From Rhodococcus sp. 06-235-1A (GTDB lineage Bacteria; Actinomycetota; Actinomycetes; Mycobacteriales; Mycobacteriaceae), in NCBI RefSeq assembly GCF_002258785.1, contig NZ_NOYI01000033.1:148499-212498 (forward strand): 64,000 nt of DNA, read 5' to 3'. Position 1 is the first letter of the stretch; each line of letters begins with the position of its first letter. Of the stretch, positions 27,401-34,022 are shown piece after piece. The position numbers and the translations under genes were made by a program. Under the pieces are notes generated by a model. The model was given only the letters and a program-made list of their open reading frames with translations, was not told the DNA's origin and did no database searches.

Positions 27401-29048
27401 CGCGGCCGCAGCCGCGGTGCTGCACGTGACCGAGGTCGGTGCCGACGACGACTTCTTCGACCTGGGCGGAGACAGCATCATGGCGATGGAGCTGGCCGCG
27501 AGGCTCCGGTCGGCAGGCCTTGCGGTGTCGCCGCGGCACATCGTGTCACTCCGGACACCGGAAAGCATTGCAGAAAAGATTGTTTCGGCAGGATCGCTGC
27601 CCGAGGTCGTCACGATCGATCCGTACGGAACCGTGCCGTCGACACCCATAGTGCGGTGGATGGACGCACTCGACGGGCCCATCGACGAGATCTCGCAGGC
27701 GGTGTTGCTGGAGGCTCCGGCGTCGCTCACCGAAGGCTCGCTGACGGAGCTGGTCTCGCTGCTGACCGCCCGTCATCCAATTCTGAATTCCTGCTTCGAA
27801 CGCCGCCCCGGCACCGAGTCGATCTTCACGGTGTTGCCGGACGGTGCCGACGTGCGTCCGTGGATACGCATTGTCGATGTCGACGGACTGACGGAGTCCG
27901 AGCTGGCCGACCGTGTCGGTGTCGAATCACGAGCTGCGCGTACCCGATTGAACCCGGCCGACGCGAGGATGGTCGACATCGTGTGGCTGCGACACCGAAC
28001 CGACCCCGAATCGTCCGGAGAGCTACTGATCACGCTGCACCACCTGGTCGTCGACGGCGTGAGCTGGCGGATCCTGTTGCCCGATCTGGTCGCGCTGTGG
28101 AATCGGACAGCCACCGAGCGAAGCCCTATCGGTCCGTCGATGCGGCAGTGGGCGCACGAGGTGCTTGCTCTGGCGACCGCACCTCGGGTTCTCGCCGATC
28201 TCGACTACTGGGCGAGCGTCGGTGACGGAGCGACATCGATCCCTCTGACGCGTCCGCTCGACCCGGCGATCGATACGGGTGCCCGCGTGCGCACCGTCGA
28301 CTTCGCGCTGCGGGAGGACGAGAGCGCGCACCTGTTGTCGGCCGCCACAGTTCGCCTCGGCGTCTCCGTCGAACACCTGTTGTTGGCCACATTCGCTGCT
28401 GCGACGGCGGAGTGGATCGACAGTGAGATCACGACGACGCAGTCGTTCGTGGTGGACGTCGAAGGCCACGGACGGACGGGGGTCGCGTCGGATCGGGTGG
28501 ATGGTTCGTCGGTGGTCGGCTGGCTCACGGCAGTGTTCCCGTTGCGCATCACCGCGCAGGAGGGGGGTCACCGCACATTGATCGCACACGAGGCGAATCC
28601 CGCTGCCGCGGAGTCCGTTCTGCGTGAATTGGCGGAATCGGCCAGGGCGTCGAGGGAGTCCGTGCCTGGGGATGGATCCACCTACGGAATGCTGCGGTGG
28701 ATGGGCGGCGATGCCGAAGAAGTGCTGCGTAGAACTCCCGATGCAGCAATCGAATTCAATTACCTCGGTCGATTCGACGCGGCAACCGGCGGGCCGTTCG
28801 GTGCCAGCCGGCTGCGGAGCAGTCTCGACTCGACCCCCGGTGTACACACACCCTGCAGCTATGCACTGATCGTGGACAGCTACATCCACGACGAGCATGG
28901 CTCGTCGGTATTGGGGGTGACGATGACCTGGCCCGAGGAGGTGCTCGACGGCGTCGAGAAACTCGCGACGTTGTGGCACGACGCGGTGTCCGCAACGTGT
29001 CGAATTCTCGCGGCCGACGCTCCTAGTGAGGCAAGGATTACCTCATAA
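21429..29048 (+). CDS. Dimodular NRPS, C-A-PCP-C-A-PCP-E
   Basis: 2539 residues. The GTG start directly follows the stop of the preceding synthetase. Domains: C1 with H143-H144-ALM-D148-G; A1 at about 450-930 with LVYTSGSTGTPKGVL; PCP1 with S976; C2 with H1178-H1179-LLV-D1183-G; A2 at about 1500-1990 with IYTSGTTGVPKGVL; PCP2 with S2016; and a terminal epimerisation domain with H2204-H2205-LVV-D2209-GVSWRIL, VVDVEGHGR and EFNYLGRF near 2442. All active motifs are intact. A1 has an unusual A4 segment (SFIDGATELL) and A2 reads MAFDASWQPQLW; I cannot assign either substrate. A protein that ends in an epimerase normally hands a D-residue on, so this may not be the last enzyme of the line. An iron box overlaps its final codons. 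Confidence 0.88.
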   Translation: MTETTTDTAATPQSKIAAVLPLTALQVGMYLQSSLAAATQDPYLSQTVLDLSAPVRIDRLTRALEHLLERHPNIKALLRQRRNGDLVWVVPRASTPEPTPVGGNWDDHLSRDRSAGFAFFEEPLIRFAYSTDPRSPRVLITYHHALMDGWSEAIFVRELIALYTSGESAALAPAPDFSDYLAWTAGQDRDAALARWSDYLDGFDSPTLIADSAPSQENSCSRIDLDIDEALARRVADYARSRGVTTNVVVQVAWASMLAARTGAGDVAFGMAASLRPFDLDGAEAMVGLLLNTVPVRIRFDTPSSVADVVDRLQADHLDLEDHRFLGLAEIAGTVGGGELFDTIVVYQNYPALPSEANAAVDEVTVLGAHMSFPMALIVGPDPALWAFVLHDDAAVDHGSATVCAETFVAMLDRLTSRPDVDVPQLLSAPDGQGHSVGPDRQVSTLEAALADRFAQSSEDIALVVGRETVTYTELRTRVAEVSSRLRSRAIGTESRVAIALGRGVDMVAALLATIDVGAVFVPIDIRYPRERIDHVLADSRHDILLVDDATPTALTALATATRIDSSSATGAEEGPFARTIPGECGAYLVYTSGSTGTPKGVLGTRSALANRLHWATQRWGGPTSRIAKSSLSFIDGATELLTGILAGQRLVLAQDHEYADASALVELVARFGAEQITAVGSLAAALATTSPQECSSLTSWILSGEPLTGNTIDAIGCATPEASVHNSYGSSEVAGDVAVHRVAGHPAVIGTAVDNTVLGVLDEQLRPRRTGIGGEVYVSGVQLARGYFGRPAETAARFVADPGGDGGRMYRTGDRARILDDGALEFLGRADRQVKVRGHRVELGEIENLTVDIESVDACAVVAVTDDGGATMLVAHVTPGDVDVAVVRDVLRRRVPEYLVPAFWVAIDRLPSTPNGKTDLVTLTQLGIPENGPSRSRAAATDDERCLVDLFADATRAGADSIGVDDDFFALGGDSITAITMVHHARGAGLVITTADVFECRTVAGLVERARHTERNSAAAELESTAPLLDEQDLTELRTLGIDTELARPATPLQQGLAFQSVAAGDGLEEIYVIATEFEVRGELHVGKLEDALDALFDRHPALRSRFLTLNSGTTVAVRGTERVHVRRHAVDDPDSPSARALIDEDRRTFDIEHGPLVRVLLLDCGEQLQRVVLTVHHLLVDGWSMGTVGSELFLLYRGRELPAPASFDDYLRWLSRRDGSSIDVWRRALGADVVPTILAPTASPSEERSEAREIEMRWNVQDTARLTASARRRSVTASELINAAWAVVLSAFTDSGSVVFGSTVSGRPTDLDCVGNMVGLFINTIPVRVDIGPDATVSSVLAGLRNFSVAVAAHHHVGLAEVQKVVGGGTLFDTLVVFENFAAADTSGVDTENFSVSVAGFHTVTHYPLTLTVFPGEELRLVVEYRSDAVSVERARAVASAMTAVLRTFTEAGDPFIASVPLVDEATARRFTGEQAGIARSYPSATLVDLFSEQVARQPNAIAVQDAATALTFAELDCLSNRTARWLIGSGVGAEDLVAVVAPRTVITMAAILGVMKSGAAYLPIDPNWPADRTSQILDDARPVVTVTTDSVASLAASPADSVGITDAERRAPLHPDHPVYSIYTSGTTGVPKGVLVPHRGLTNLYHSHRENVHEPAARRAGKSTLNVAHAWSMAFDASWQPQLWLFGGHTLHLIDPETVLDPVELTARLTALSADFIEIVPSLLEQMMRSGSIDTLSTVGVGGEAVSADLWNRLRSKKTLAAYNFYGPTEATVDAVYTSTELSSDPVIGRPVTNMRAYVLDRSLRLLPPGVFGELYLAGPGVVRGYRNAPGRTAHRFVADPFTADGTRLYRTGDLVAWTDNGTLRYGGRSDDQVKIRGHRVEVGEVEVRLREFDAVADARVVVRGAENGNAVLAGYVVAEQGHSLDANVVRARLRGLLPSYMVPASLTVLDAFPVLPNGKLDASALPEPELATRSGRPPNTDAERQIAAAAAAVLHVTEVGADDDFFDLGGDSIMAMELAARLRSAGLAVSPRHIVSLRTPESIAEKIVSAGSLPEVVTIDPYGTVPSTPIVRWMDALDGPIDEISQAVLLEAPASLTEGSLTELVSLLTARHPILNSCFERRPGTESIFTVLPDGADVRPWIRIVDVDGLTESELADRVGVESRAARTRLNPADARMVDIVWLRHRTDPESSGELLITLHHLVVDGVSWRILLPDLVALWNRTATERSPIGPSMRQWAHEVLALATAPRVLADLDYWASVGDGATSIPLTRPLDPAIDTGARVRTVDFALREDESAHLLSAATVRLGVSVEHLLLATFAAATAEWIDSEITTTQSFVVDVEGHGRTGVASDRVDGSSVVGWLTAVFPLRITAQEGGHRTLIAHEANPAAAESVLRELAESARASRESVPGDGSTYGMLRWMGGDAEEVLRRTPDAAIEFNYLGRFDAATGGPFGASRLRSSLDSTPGVHTPCSYALIVDSYIHDEHGSSVLGVTMTWPEEVLDGVEKLATLWHDAVSATCRILAADAPSEARITS
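29027..29045 (+). promoter_or_regulatory. IdeR/DmdR-like iron box at the end of the NRPS gene
   Basis: TGAGGCAAGGATTACCTCA matches the iron-box consensus at 14 of 19 positions and has perfect outer arms (TGAGG and CCTCA). It covers the last codons of the NRPS gene and lies 84 bases before the binding-protein gene, suggesting an internal iron-regulated promoter. Confidence 0.65.
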
Positions 29049-29128
29049 GTGCTACCTTGTCAGTCGCCTCACCCGGTCGGGTGTGGGACGCCGAAGTGCG
29101 TGGTCGAGTGGAGAGGTGCCGAGCAACG

Positions 29129-30202
29129 ATGAAGGTTCGTACGAAGTGGATGAGGAGCGCCGCGTCGATTGCGCTCGCCGGAGGGCTCACCATCGCTCTC
29201 GCCGCCGGTTGCAGCAGTAGTACCGACGAGGCGCCCACAGCCGAATCCACGACTGCCGCGCAGGAATCTGCATTCCCGGTCACCATCGACTCCGCACTCG
29301 GATCCGCGACGATCCCCGAGGCACCCAAGCGGATCGCCACCTGGGGTTGGTCCAACCAGGACGCCATTCTCGCCCTCGGTGTCGTGCCCGTCGCCATGCC
29401 GACCTTCGACGGCGCACAGTACGGAGCGGACGACCGCGGCATTCTCCAGTGGGACGCGAAGGCGCTCGCCGACCTCGGCGGCGAAACACCCACGCTGCTC
29501 TCCGGTGACGGAACCGGAGCGGTACCCGTCGAACAGTTCGCCGCTGCCGCCCCCGATCTGATCTTCGCCCCGTACTCGGGATTGACCCAGGAAGAGTTCG
29601 ACAAGCTCTCCGACATCGCACCGGTCGTCGCGTACCCGGACGAGCAGTGGACGACCTCCTGGGAGGACCAGCTGACCATCGCGGGCAAGGCGCTCGGCAA
29701 GGAGAAAGAGGCTGCCGATCTGGTGTCCGGCGTCGAGAGCTCCATCTCCGATGCGGCTGCGAAGTATCCAGCGCTGCAGGGCAAGACGGTCACCATCGCG
29801 CTGCCCAACGCTCCCGGCACGTTCGCCGTCAGCAAGGACGACGACGTGCGCGTCGAGTTCCTCGAACAGCTCGGCTTGGTCAACGAGCCCACCATCCAGG
29901 AGGCCGACCCGGCCAAGGATCCCGATGCCGTGTACTTCGAGCTCAGCCTCGAGCAGGCTTCGCTGCTGAAGTCGGATGTGCTGTTCGTCGTGGCCTACGA
30001 CAAGGAATCACTGGGTGCCTTCCTCGTCGAACCCGCCGTGGCCTCTCAGCCGGTTTTGGCGCAGGGGCGCACTGCATCGACCGAAAACCTCAGTGCGGAC
30101 AAGAACTTCGCGTTCGGTGGCCTGACCGTGCTCACCATTCCGTACATCCTCGACGACGTGGCATCGGCGCTGAACACCGCCGCCGAGAACGTCCAGGGCT
30201 GA
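29129..30202 (+). CDS. Siderophore-binding lipoprotein, ABC importer
   Basis: 357 residues. The signal peptide ends in the lipobox LAAGC, with C28 lipidated, then a Thr/Ala/Glu-rich linker. The mature domain is a class III binding fold: PVTIDSALGSATIPEAPKRI, ATWGWSNQDAILALGVVPVA and APDLIFAPYSGLTQEEF, typical of iron-siderophore binding proteins of the FepB/CeuE/DesE type. The frame is open from 29057, but the ATG at 29129 has GGAGAGG 14-20 bases upstream and starts a normal signal peptide. It probably feeds the FecCD permeases downstream. Its own iron box lies just before it. Confidence 0.88.
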   Translation: MKVRTKWMRSAASIALAGGLTIALAAGCSSSTDEAPTAESTTAAQESAFPVTIDSALGSATIPEAPKRIATWGWSNQDAILALGVVPVAMPTFDGAQYGADDRGILQWDAKALADLGGETPTLLSGDGTGAVPVEQFAAAAPDLIFAPYSGLTQEEFDKLSDIAPVVAYPDEQWTTSWEDQLTIAGKALGKEKEAADLVSGVESSISDAAAKYPALQGKTVTIALPNAPGTFAVSKDDDVRVEFLEQLGLVNEPTIQEADPAKDPDAVYFELSLEQASLLKSDVLFVVAYDKESLGAFLVEPAVASQPVLAQGRTASTENLSADKNFAFGGLTVLTIPYILDDVASALNTAAENVQG

Positions 30203-30265
30203 TCCGAGCGCAGGCCCACCCGACGCACCACACATCTGCATTTCCGCGAAGGAGCGTGTTTCACA

Positions 30266-32158
30266 GTGGCAAGGTCTCATCGACTTCAGGTCGTCTTTCC
30301 CGAAGTCATCCGTACGGCCACCGTGATCGACACGCAGCAACTCAGTTCGGGAATGCGCAGGATCGTGTTGGGTGGGCCGCAGCTGCGGGCATTCTCGCGA
30401 GACGGATTCGACTTTCCGGCGCTGCGTAGCGAGGGATTCGACGACTTCGTCCGCCTGTTCTTTCCGCTCGACGACAACGGCACGATGGCTCTACCGGTGC
30501 AGCACGAGCGCACGGTGGAGTGGCCGCGGGACCCGCGGCCGGTGACCCGCAACTACACCGTGCGTAGCGTCGATGCCCAGACTGCCGAATTGACCCTCGA
30601 TTTCGTCACTCACGACACCGGCATCGCGTCGACGTGGGGACGCCGCTGCGCTGTCGGTGATTCCATCCCACTGTTGGGTCCGGTGCGCTCGGGTCATGCA
30701 CCCGCCGAGGTGGATTGGGTGTTGCTCGTCGGAGACGAGACCGCGTTGCCCGCTGTTGCTCGTTATCTCGAGGAAGCCGGAGCAGGTGAGCGAATCCGAG
30801 TGTTCGTCGAGGTGGCCGACGCCGAGCGAGAACTACCGTTGCCGACGGCCGCCGACGTCGAGATCACCTGGGTCCACCGCGACGGCGCAGTCGCAGGCAC
30901 CGGAGAGCTGCTGGAAACAGCCGTGCGCAATGCGCCCTGGTGGGAGGGAACCGTGTTCGCCTGGGTAGCAGGCGAATCCACAACGCTCAAAGGCATCAGG
31001 CGATACCTGCGCGAGGATCGCGCGATGCCGCCGGAGATGGTCGAGGTCACCGGCTACTGGCGGCGAGCAGAGGTTCTCACCCGCGCGGACGATCCGGAAG
31101 TTCCCGATCTGGCGGCCCGCGAGTCCGAGCCGTTCGACAGGCTCGCCGAACGAGCGGAGATGTTCTCCCCCTTCGCGATCAGGGCCGCGAACACGTTGCG
31201 TATCCCGTGGCATGTCTCCCGAGGCATCCGCACCGTCGACGAACTGGCCACTGCCACGGGCACCGATACGCGGGCATTGGCAAAATTCGTCCGCTACCTG
31301 CGGTCTGTCGACGTGCTCGCCGAGGATTCGGACGGCGGTGTGATTCTCGCCGATATCGGTGAAGCCATGCTCGGTGACGACTGGATTTCGCACTGGCTGG
31401 ATTTCGACGGCATCGAGGCGAGAGTGGAATTGTCGATCACCGGACTCGTCGAGAGCCTGCGCACCGGCGCTGCCAGTGCGAGCCTGCTGACCGGCAAGAC
31501 GTTGAGCGAGGACCTCGCCGGCTCGCCTCGGCTGACGGAATTGCACCACAACCACATTGCGGACGAGGCAGCATTTCTGGGGCCGGCTCTGGTACAGGAT
31601 TATTCGTTCGACGGTGTGTCGACGTTGGCGGTGACCGGTGCGGCATCCGGGGTGGTGCTCGGCTCGATCCTGGCGGGTCACGACGCGATGTCGGCAACCG
31701 TTCTCGGATTGCCCAGCGAACTCGACCTGGTTCGACGCGATCTGCAGCAGTGGCCGCAGCTGCACGGGCGGGTGACCGAGTGCGCTCAGAGTGTGATGAC
31801 CGAACCGCGTACGACCCCGACAGCCGGATTCGATGCGTACCTGTTGCTCGAGGTCACCGGGCATCATCGCGACGACGATCTGGCGTTGCTCCTGGCCAGC
31901 GCCGCAGCAGGCCTGTCCGAGGGCGGCAAACTGGTTGTGGTGGAACGACTGTCGGACGACGGCGCGATCAACGAGGATCAGGCGGAGTTCGATTTGTTGA
32001 TGCTCTGCATGCACGGCAGTGGAGTACGAACCAGAGCCGAGTTCGAGTTGGTGGCCGCCGCAGCGGGACTGGCGGTGACGGCCTCTCGTCTCGTGGGCTG
32101 GGGTATCGCGGTCCTCGACCTGCAGCGTGCGCCCGATGCCGTTGTGCGCCCGAGCTAG
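30266..32158 (+). CDS. Siderophore-interacting flavoreductase fused to an O-methyltransferase-like domain (1)
   Basis: 630 residues. Residues 1 to about 265 form a siderophore-interacting protein (ViuB/SIP type): the FAD-binding RNYTVRS motif, LLVGDETALPAVARYLE and VFAWVAGESTTLKGIRRYL, ending EVTGYWRR. Such enzymes reduce ferric siderophores in the cytosol. From about 285 onward there is a second domain of the plant-type O-methyltransferase family: a winged-helix dimerisation part (FAIRAANTLRIPWHVS, TDTRALAKFVRYLRSVDVL) and a Rossmann part. SAM motif I is degenerate (LAVTGAASGVVLG), so methyl transfer is doubtful. A second copy of the same architecture is at 39381. GTG start with GAAGGAG upstream. 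The fusion is unusual for this family. Confidence 0.8.
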   Translation: MARSHRLQVVFPEVIRTATVIDTQQLSSGMRRIVLGGPQLRAFSRDGFDFPALRSEGFDDFVRLFFPLDDNGTMALPVQHERTVEWPRDPRPVTRNYTVRSVDAQTAELTLDFVTHDTGIASTWGRRCAVGDSIPLLGPVRSGHAPAEVDWVLLVGDETALPAVARYLEEAGAGERIRVFVEVADAERELPLPTAADVEITWVHRDGAVAGTGELLETAVRNAPWWEGTVFAWVAGESTTLKGIRRYLREDRAMPPEMVEVTGYWRRAEVLTRADDPEVPDLAARESEPFDRLAERAEMFSPFAIRAANTLRIPWHVSRGIRTVDELATATGTDTRALAKFVRYLRSVDVLAEDSDGGVILADIGEAMLGDDWISHWLDFDGIEARVELSITGLVESLRTGAASASLLTGKTLSEDLAGSPRLTELHHNHIADEAAFLGPALVQDYSFDGVSTLAVTGAASGVVLGSILAGHDAMSATVLGLPSELDLVRRDLQQWPQLHGRVTECAQSVMTEPRTTPTAGFDAYLLLEVTGHHRDDDLALLLASAAAGLSEGGKLVVVERLSDDGAINEDQAEFDLLMLCMHGSGVRTRAEFELVAAAAGLAVTASRLVGWGIAVLDLQRAPDAVVRPS

Positions 32159-32177
32159 TTAGGTTAGCGTTGCCTAT
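32159..32177 (+). promoter_or_regulatory. IdeR/DmdR-like iron box before the salicylate synthase operon
   Basis: TTAGGTTAGCGTTGCCTAT matches the iron-box consensus at 14 of 19 positions, and the first nine bases are perfect. It starts immediately after the stop of the SIP fusion gene and lies 85 bases before the salicylate synthase start. Confidence 0.7.
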
Positions 32178-32262
32178 CGAAGGCGCGCAGCAATGCTTCG
32201 AGCATGTCGGTTGCGCGCGATGCGCGGTCCAGGACCGAATCACCGTCAGGAGTGCACACACA

Positions 32263-33606
32263 ATGACCGTTGTCGAAGAAACGGCGTCGGGCACGGCCGA
32301 GACCACCATCCTGCAGCACGGATTGCAGACGGTGGTCACATTGGCCGAGTCCGGCTTGTTCGACGAGTACGTCGTGTACGAGGACAGGGGACGCTGGGTG
32401 TTCGCGGGCGGCGTGGTCGCTCGCATCGTCCTGCAACCGGACGTCGTCACGACCACGTGGGGGAGCGGCGAGCCGACGGTGGTCCGGTGGTCCGGTGATC
32501 CGTCGACGGCGCTGCGTGAGGCCTGCGACGGCCTGACCCGCGAATCCTGGAATGCGTACGGGTTCGTCGGATTCGGGTTCGCGGCCCACCAGCACGGTGT
32601 GACGGGCTCGTGCGACTCCGACGAGGTGCTCGGCCATCTGGTCGTGCCCCGGGTCGAGGTGCGTTTCGGTGCCGACCACCACGACGTCGAGGTGACCGGG
32701 AGCGAGGAGGACCGCGCCGCGGTGCTGGCCGTACTCGCGGCCGCCTCCATCGAGGAGCCGCCGGCGGTGCATTCGCTCGATGTCGGCGGTGATCTCGACG
32801 ACTATCGAGGTCGGGTGGAGCAGGCTGTTGCAGAGATTCACCGCGGCGACTACGCCAAGGTCATTCTCTCTCGCGCGGTGCGCATTCCGTTCGATCTGGA
32901 CATGCCGGGCACCTACCGGGCCGGGCGAGCAGCGAACACGCCGGCCCGTTCGTTCCTGCTGCACCTGGGCGACCTGAGTGCAGCAGGCTTCAGCCCGGAA
33001 CTGGTTGCGTCCGTGGACGCACACGGTGTGGTGACCACCGAACCGTTGGCAGGCACGCGGGCGTTCGGTCTCGGTTCCGAGGCAGACTGCGCAGCGAAGA
33101 ACGATCTCGAGCAGGATCCCAAGGAGATCACCGAACACGCTGTGTCCGTCCGCACCTCGTTCGAGGAGCTCGAATCCATCGCGCGCCCAGGGTCGACCGC
33201 GGTCTCGGACTTCATGAGCGTGCGCGAGCGCGGAAGCGTCCAACACCTCGCCTCGACCGTGCGGGCACGCCTGCGTGAGGACCTGTCCTGCTGGGACGCC
33301 TTCGGTGCGCTGTTCCCGGCCGTCACCGCATCGGGCATCCCCAAACGCGAGGCCATCGAGGCCATCGGGAGGCTCGACGACCCTCGCGGCCTGTACTCGG
33401 GCGCCGTCGTGAAGGCGTCGTCCACGGGGGAACTCGAAGCGGCGCTGGTACTTCGAGCTGTCTACGAGCAGCGCGGATCGGCATGGCTGCGTGCCGGTGC
33501 CGGCATCGTCGGCCAGTCGACTCCCGATCGCGAATTCGACGAAACCTGCGAGAAGCTCGCCAGCGTTGCCCCATATCTCGTCCGCAAGAAGGAGGAAGAC
33601 GCCTGA
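32263..33606 (+). CDS. mbtI: Salicylate synthase (MbtI/Irp9-like)
   Basis: 447 residues, close to the 450 of mycobacterial MbtI. It converts chorismate through isochorismate to salicylate and pyruvate. The chorismate-binding core is highly characteristic: YAKVILSRAVRIPFDLDMP, GFSPELVASVDAHGVVTTEP, LAGTRAFGLG, DPKEITEHAVSVRTSFEEL, SVREgSVQHLAST-like (SVQHLASTVRARL), FPAVTASGIPKREAIEAI and RGLYSGAVV. These resemble MbtI more than isochorismate synthases of the EntC/DhbC type, which is why salicylate rather than dihydroxybenzoate is predicted. The frame is open from 31750; the ATG at 32263 has an AGGAG site and a normal N-terminus. The stop overlaps the panD start (TGATG). The call is from remembered family sequences, not a search. 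Confidence 0.9.
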   Translation: MTVVEETASGTAETTILQHGLQTVVTLAESGLFDEYVVYEDRGRWVFAGGVVARIVLQPDVVTTTWGSGEPTVVRWSGDPSTALREACDGLTRESWNAYGFVGFGFAAHQHGVTGSCDSDEVLGHLVVPRVEVRFGADHHDVEVTGSEEDRAAVLAVLAAASIEEPPAVHSLDVGGDLDDYRGRVEQAVAEIHRGDYAKVILSRAVRIPFDLDMPGTYRAGRAANTPARSFLLHLGDLSAAGFSPELVASVDAHGVVTTEPLAGTRAFGLGSEADCAAKNDLEQDPKEITEHAVSVRTSFEELESIARPGSTAVSDFMSVRERGSVQHLASTVRARLREDLSCWDAFGALFPAVTASGIPKREAIEAIGRLDDPRGLYSGAVVKASSTGELEAALVLRAVYEQRGSAWLRAGAGIVGQSTPDREFDETCEKLASVAPYLVRKKEEDA

Positions 33607-34022
33607 TGCATCGCACCATGTTGGGTGGAAAGATCCACCGCGCCACAGTCACTCATGCCGATCTGCACTACGTCGGCTCGATCACCATCGACTCCACTCT
33701 GATGCACGCCGCCGATCTGATCGAGGGCGAGCAGGTCCACGTCGTCGACATCACCAACGGGGCGCGCCTGGTGACGTACGTGATCGAAGGTCACCCCGGG
33801 TCCGGTGTCATCGGAATCAACGGTGCCGCAGCGCATCTGGTGTCTCCGGGCGACCTGGTGATCATCATGTCGTTCCGGCAGGTGGAAGATTCGGAGTTGT
33901 CGGCGCACAGTCCTTCGGTGGTGCACGTCGACGCTGCCAACGAGATCGTGGCCCTCGGAGTCGACCCGTCCGAGCCGGTTCCGGGCGCACTCGATCAGAT
34001 GTCGGGGGCGAGCGTCCGATGA
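33606..34022 (+). CDS. panD: Aspartate 1-decarboxylase in the siderophore operon
   Basis: 138 residues, the normal length. PanD is a pyruvoyl enzyme that makes beta-alanine from L-aspartate. It matures by self-cleavage between Gly24 and Ser25, and both are present (LHYVG24-S25ITID). Also conserved are MHRTMLGGKIHRATVTHADL, NGARLVTYVIEG and the ING-AAAHL active-site segment. The start overlaps the salicylate synthase stop and its stop overlaps the hydroxylase start (ATGA), so it is co-translated with siderophore genes instead of sitting with panC. It may supply beta-alanine as a siderophore building block, or for phosphopantetheine on the carrier proteins. The enzyme identity is very secure; the role is inferred. 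Confidence 0.95.
   Translation: MHRTMLGGKIHRATVTHADLHYVGSITIDSTLMHAADLIEGEQVHVVDITNGARLVTYVIEGHPGSGVIGINGAAAHLVSPGDLVIIMSFRQVEDSELSAHSPSVVHVDAANEIVALGVDPSEPVPGALDQMSGASVR

Noticed and set aside
27640..29048. Thioesterase at the end of the large NRPS
   Set aside because: The terminal domain has HHLVVDGVSWRIL and EFNYLGRF, which identify an epimerisation domain. No GxSxG thioesterase motif follows.
32263..33606. Isochorismate synthase leading to 2,3-dihydroxybenzoate
   Set aside because: The sequence resembles MbtI/Irp9 salicylate synthases more closely, and no isochorismatase or dihydroxybenzoate dehydrogenase gene is present in the window.
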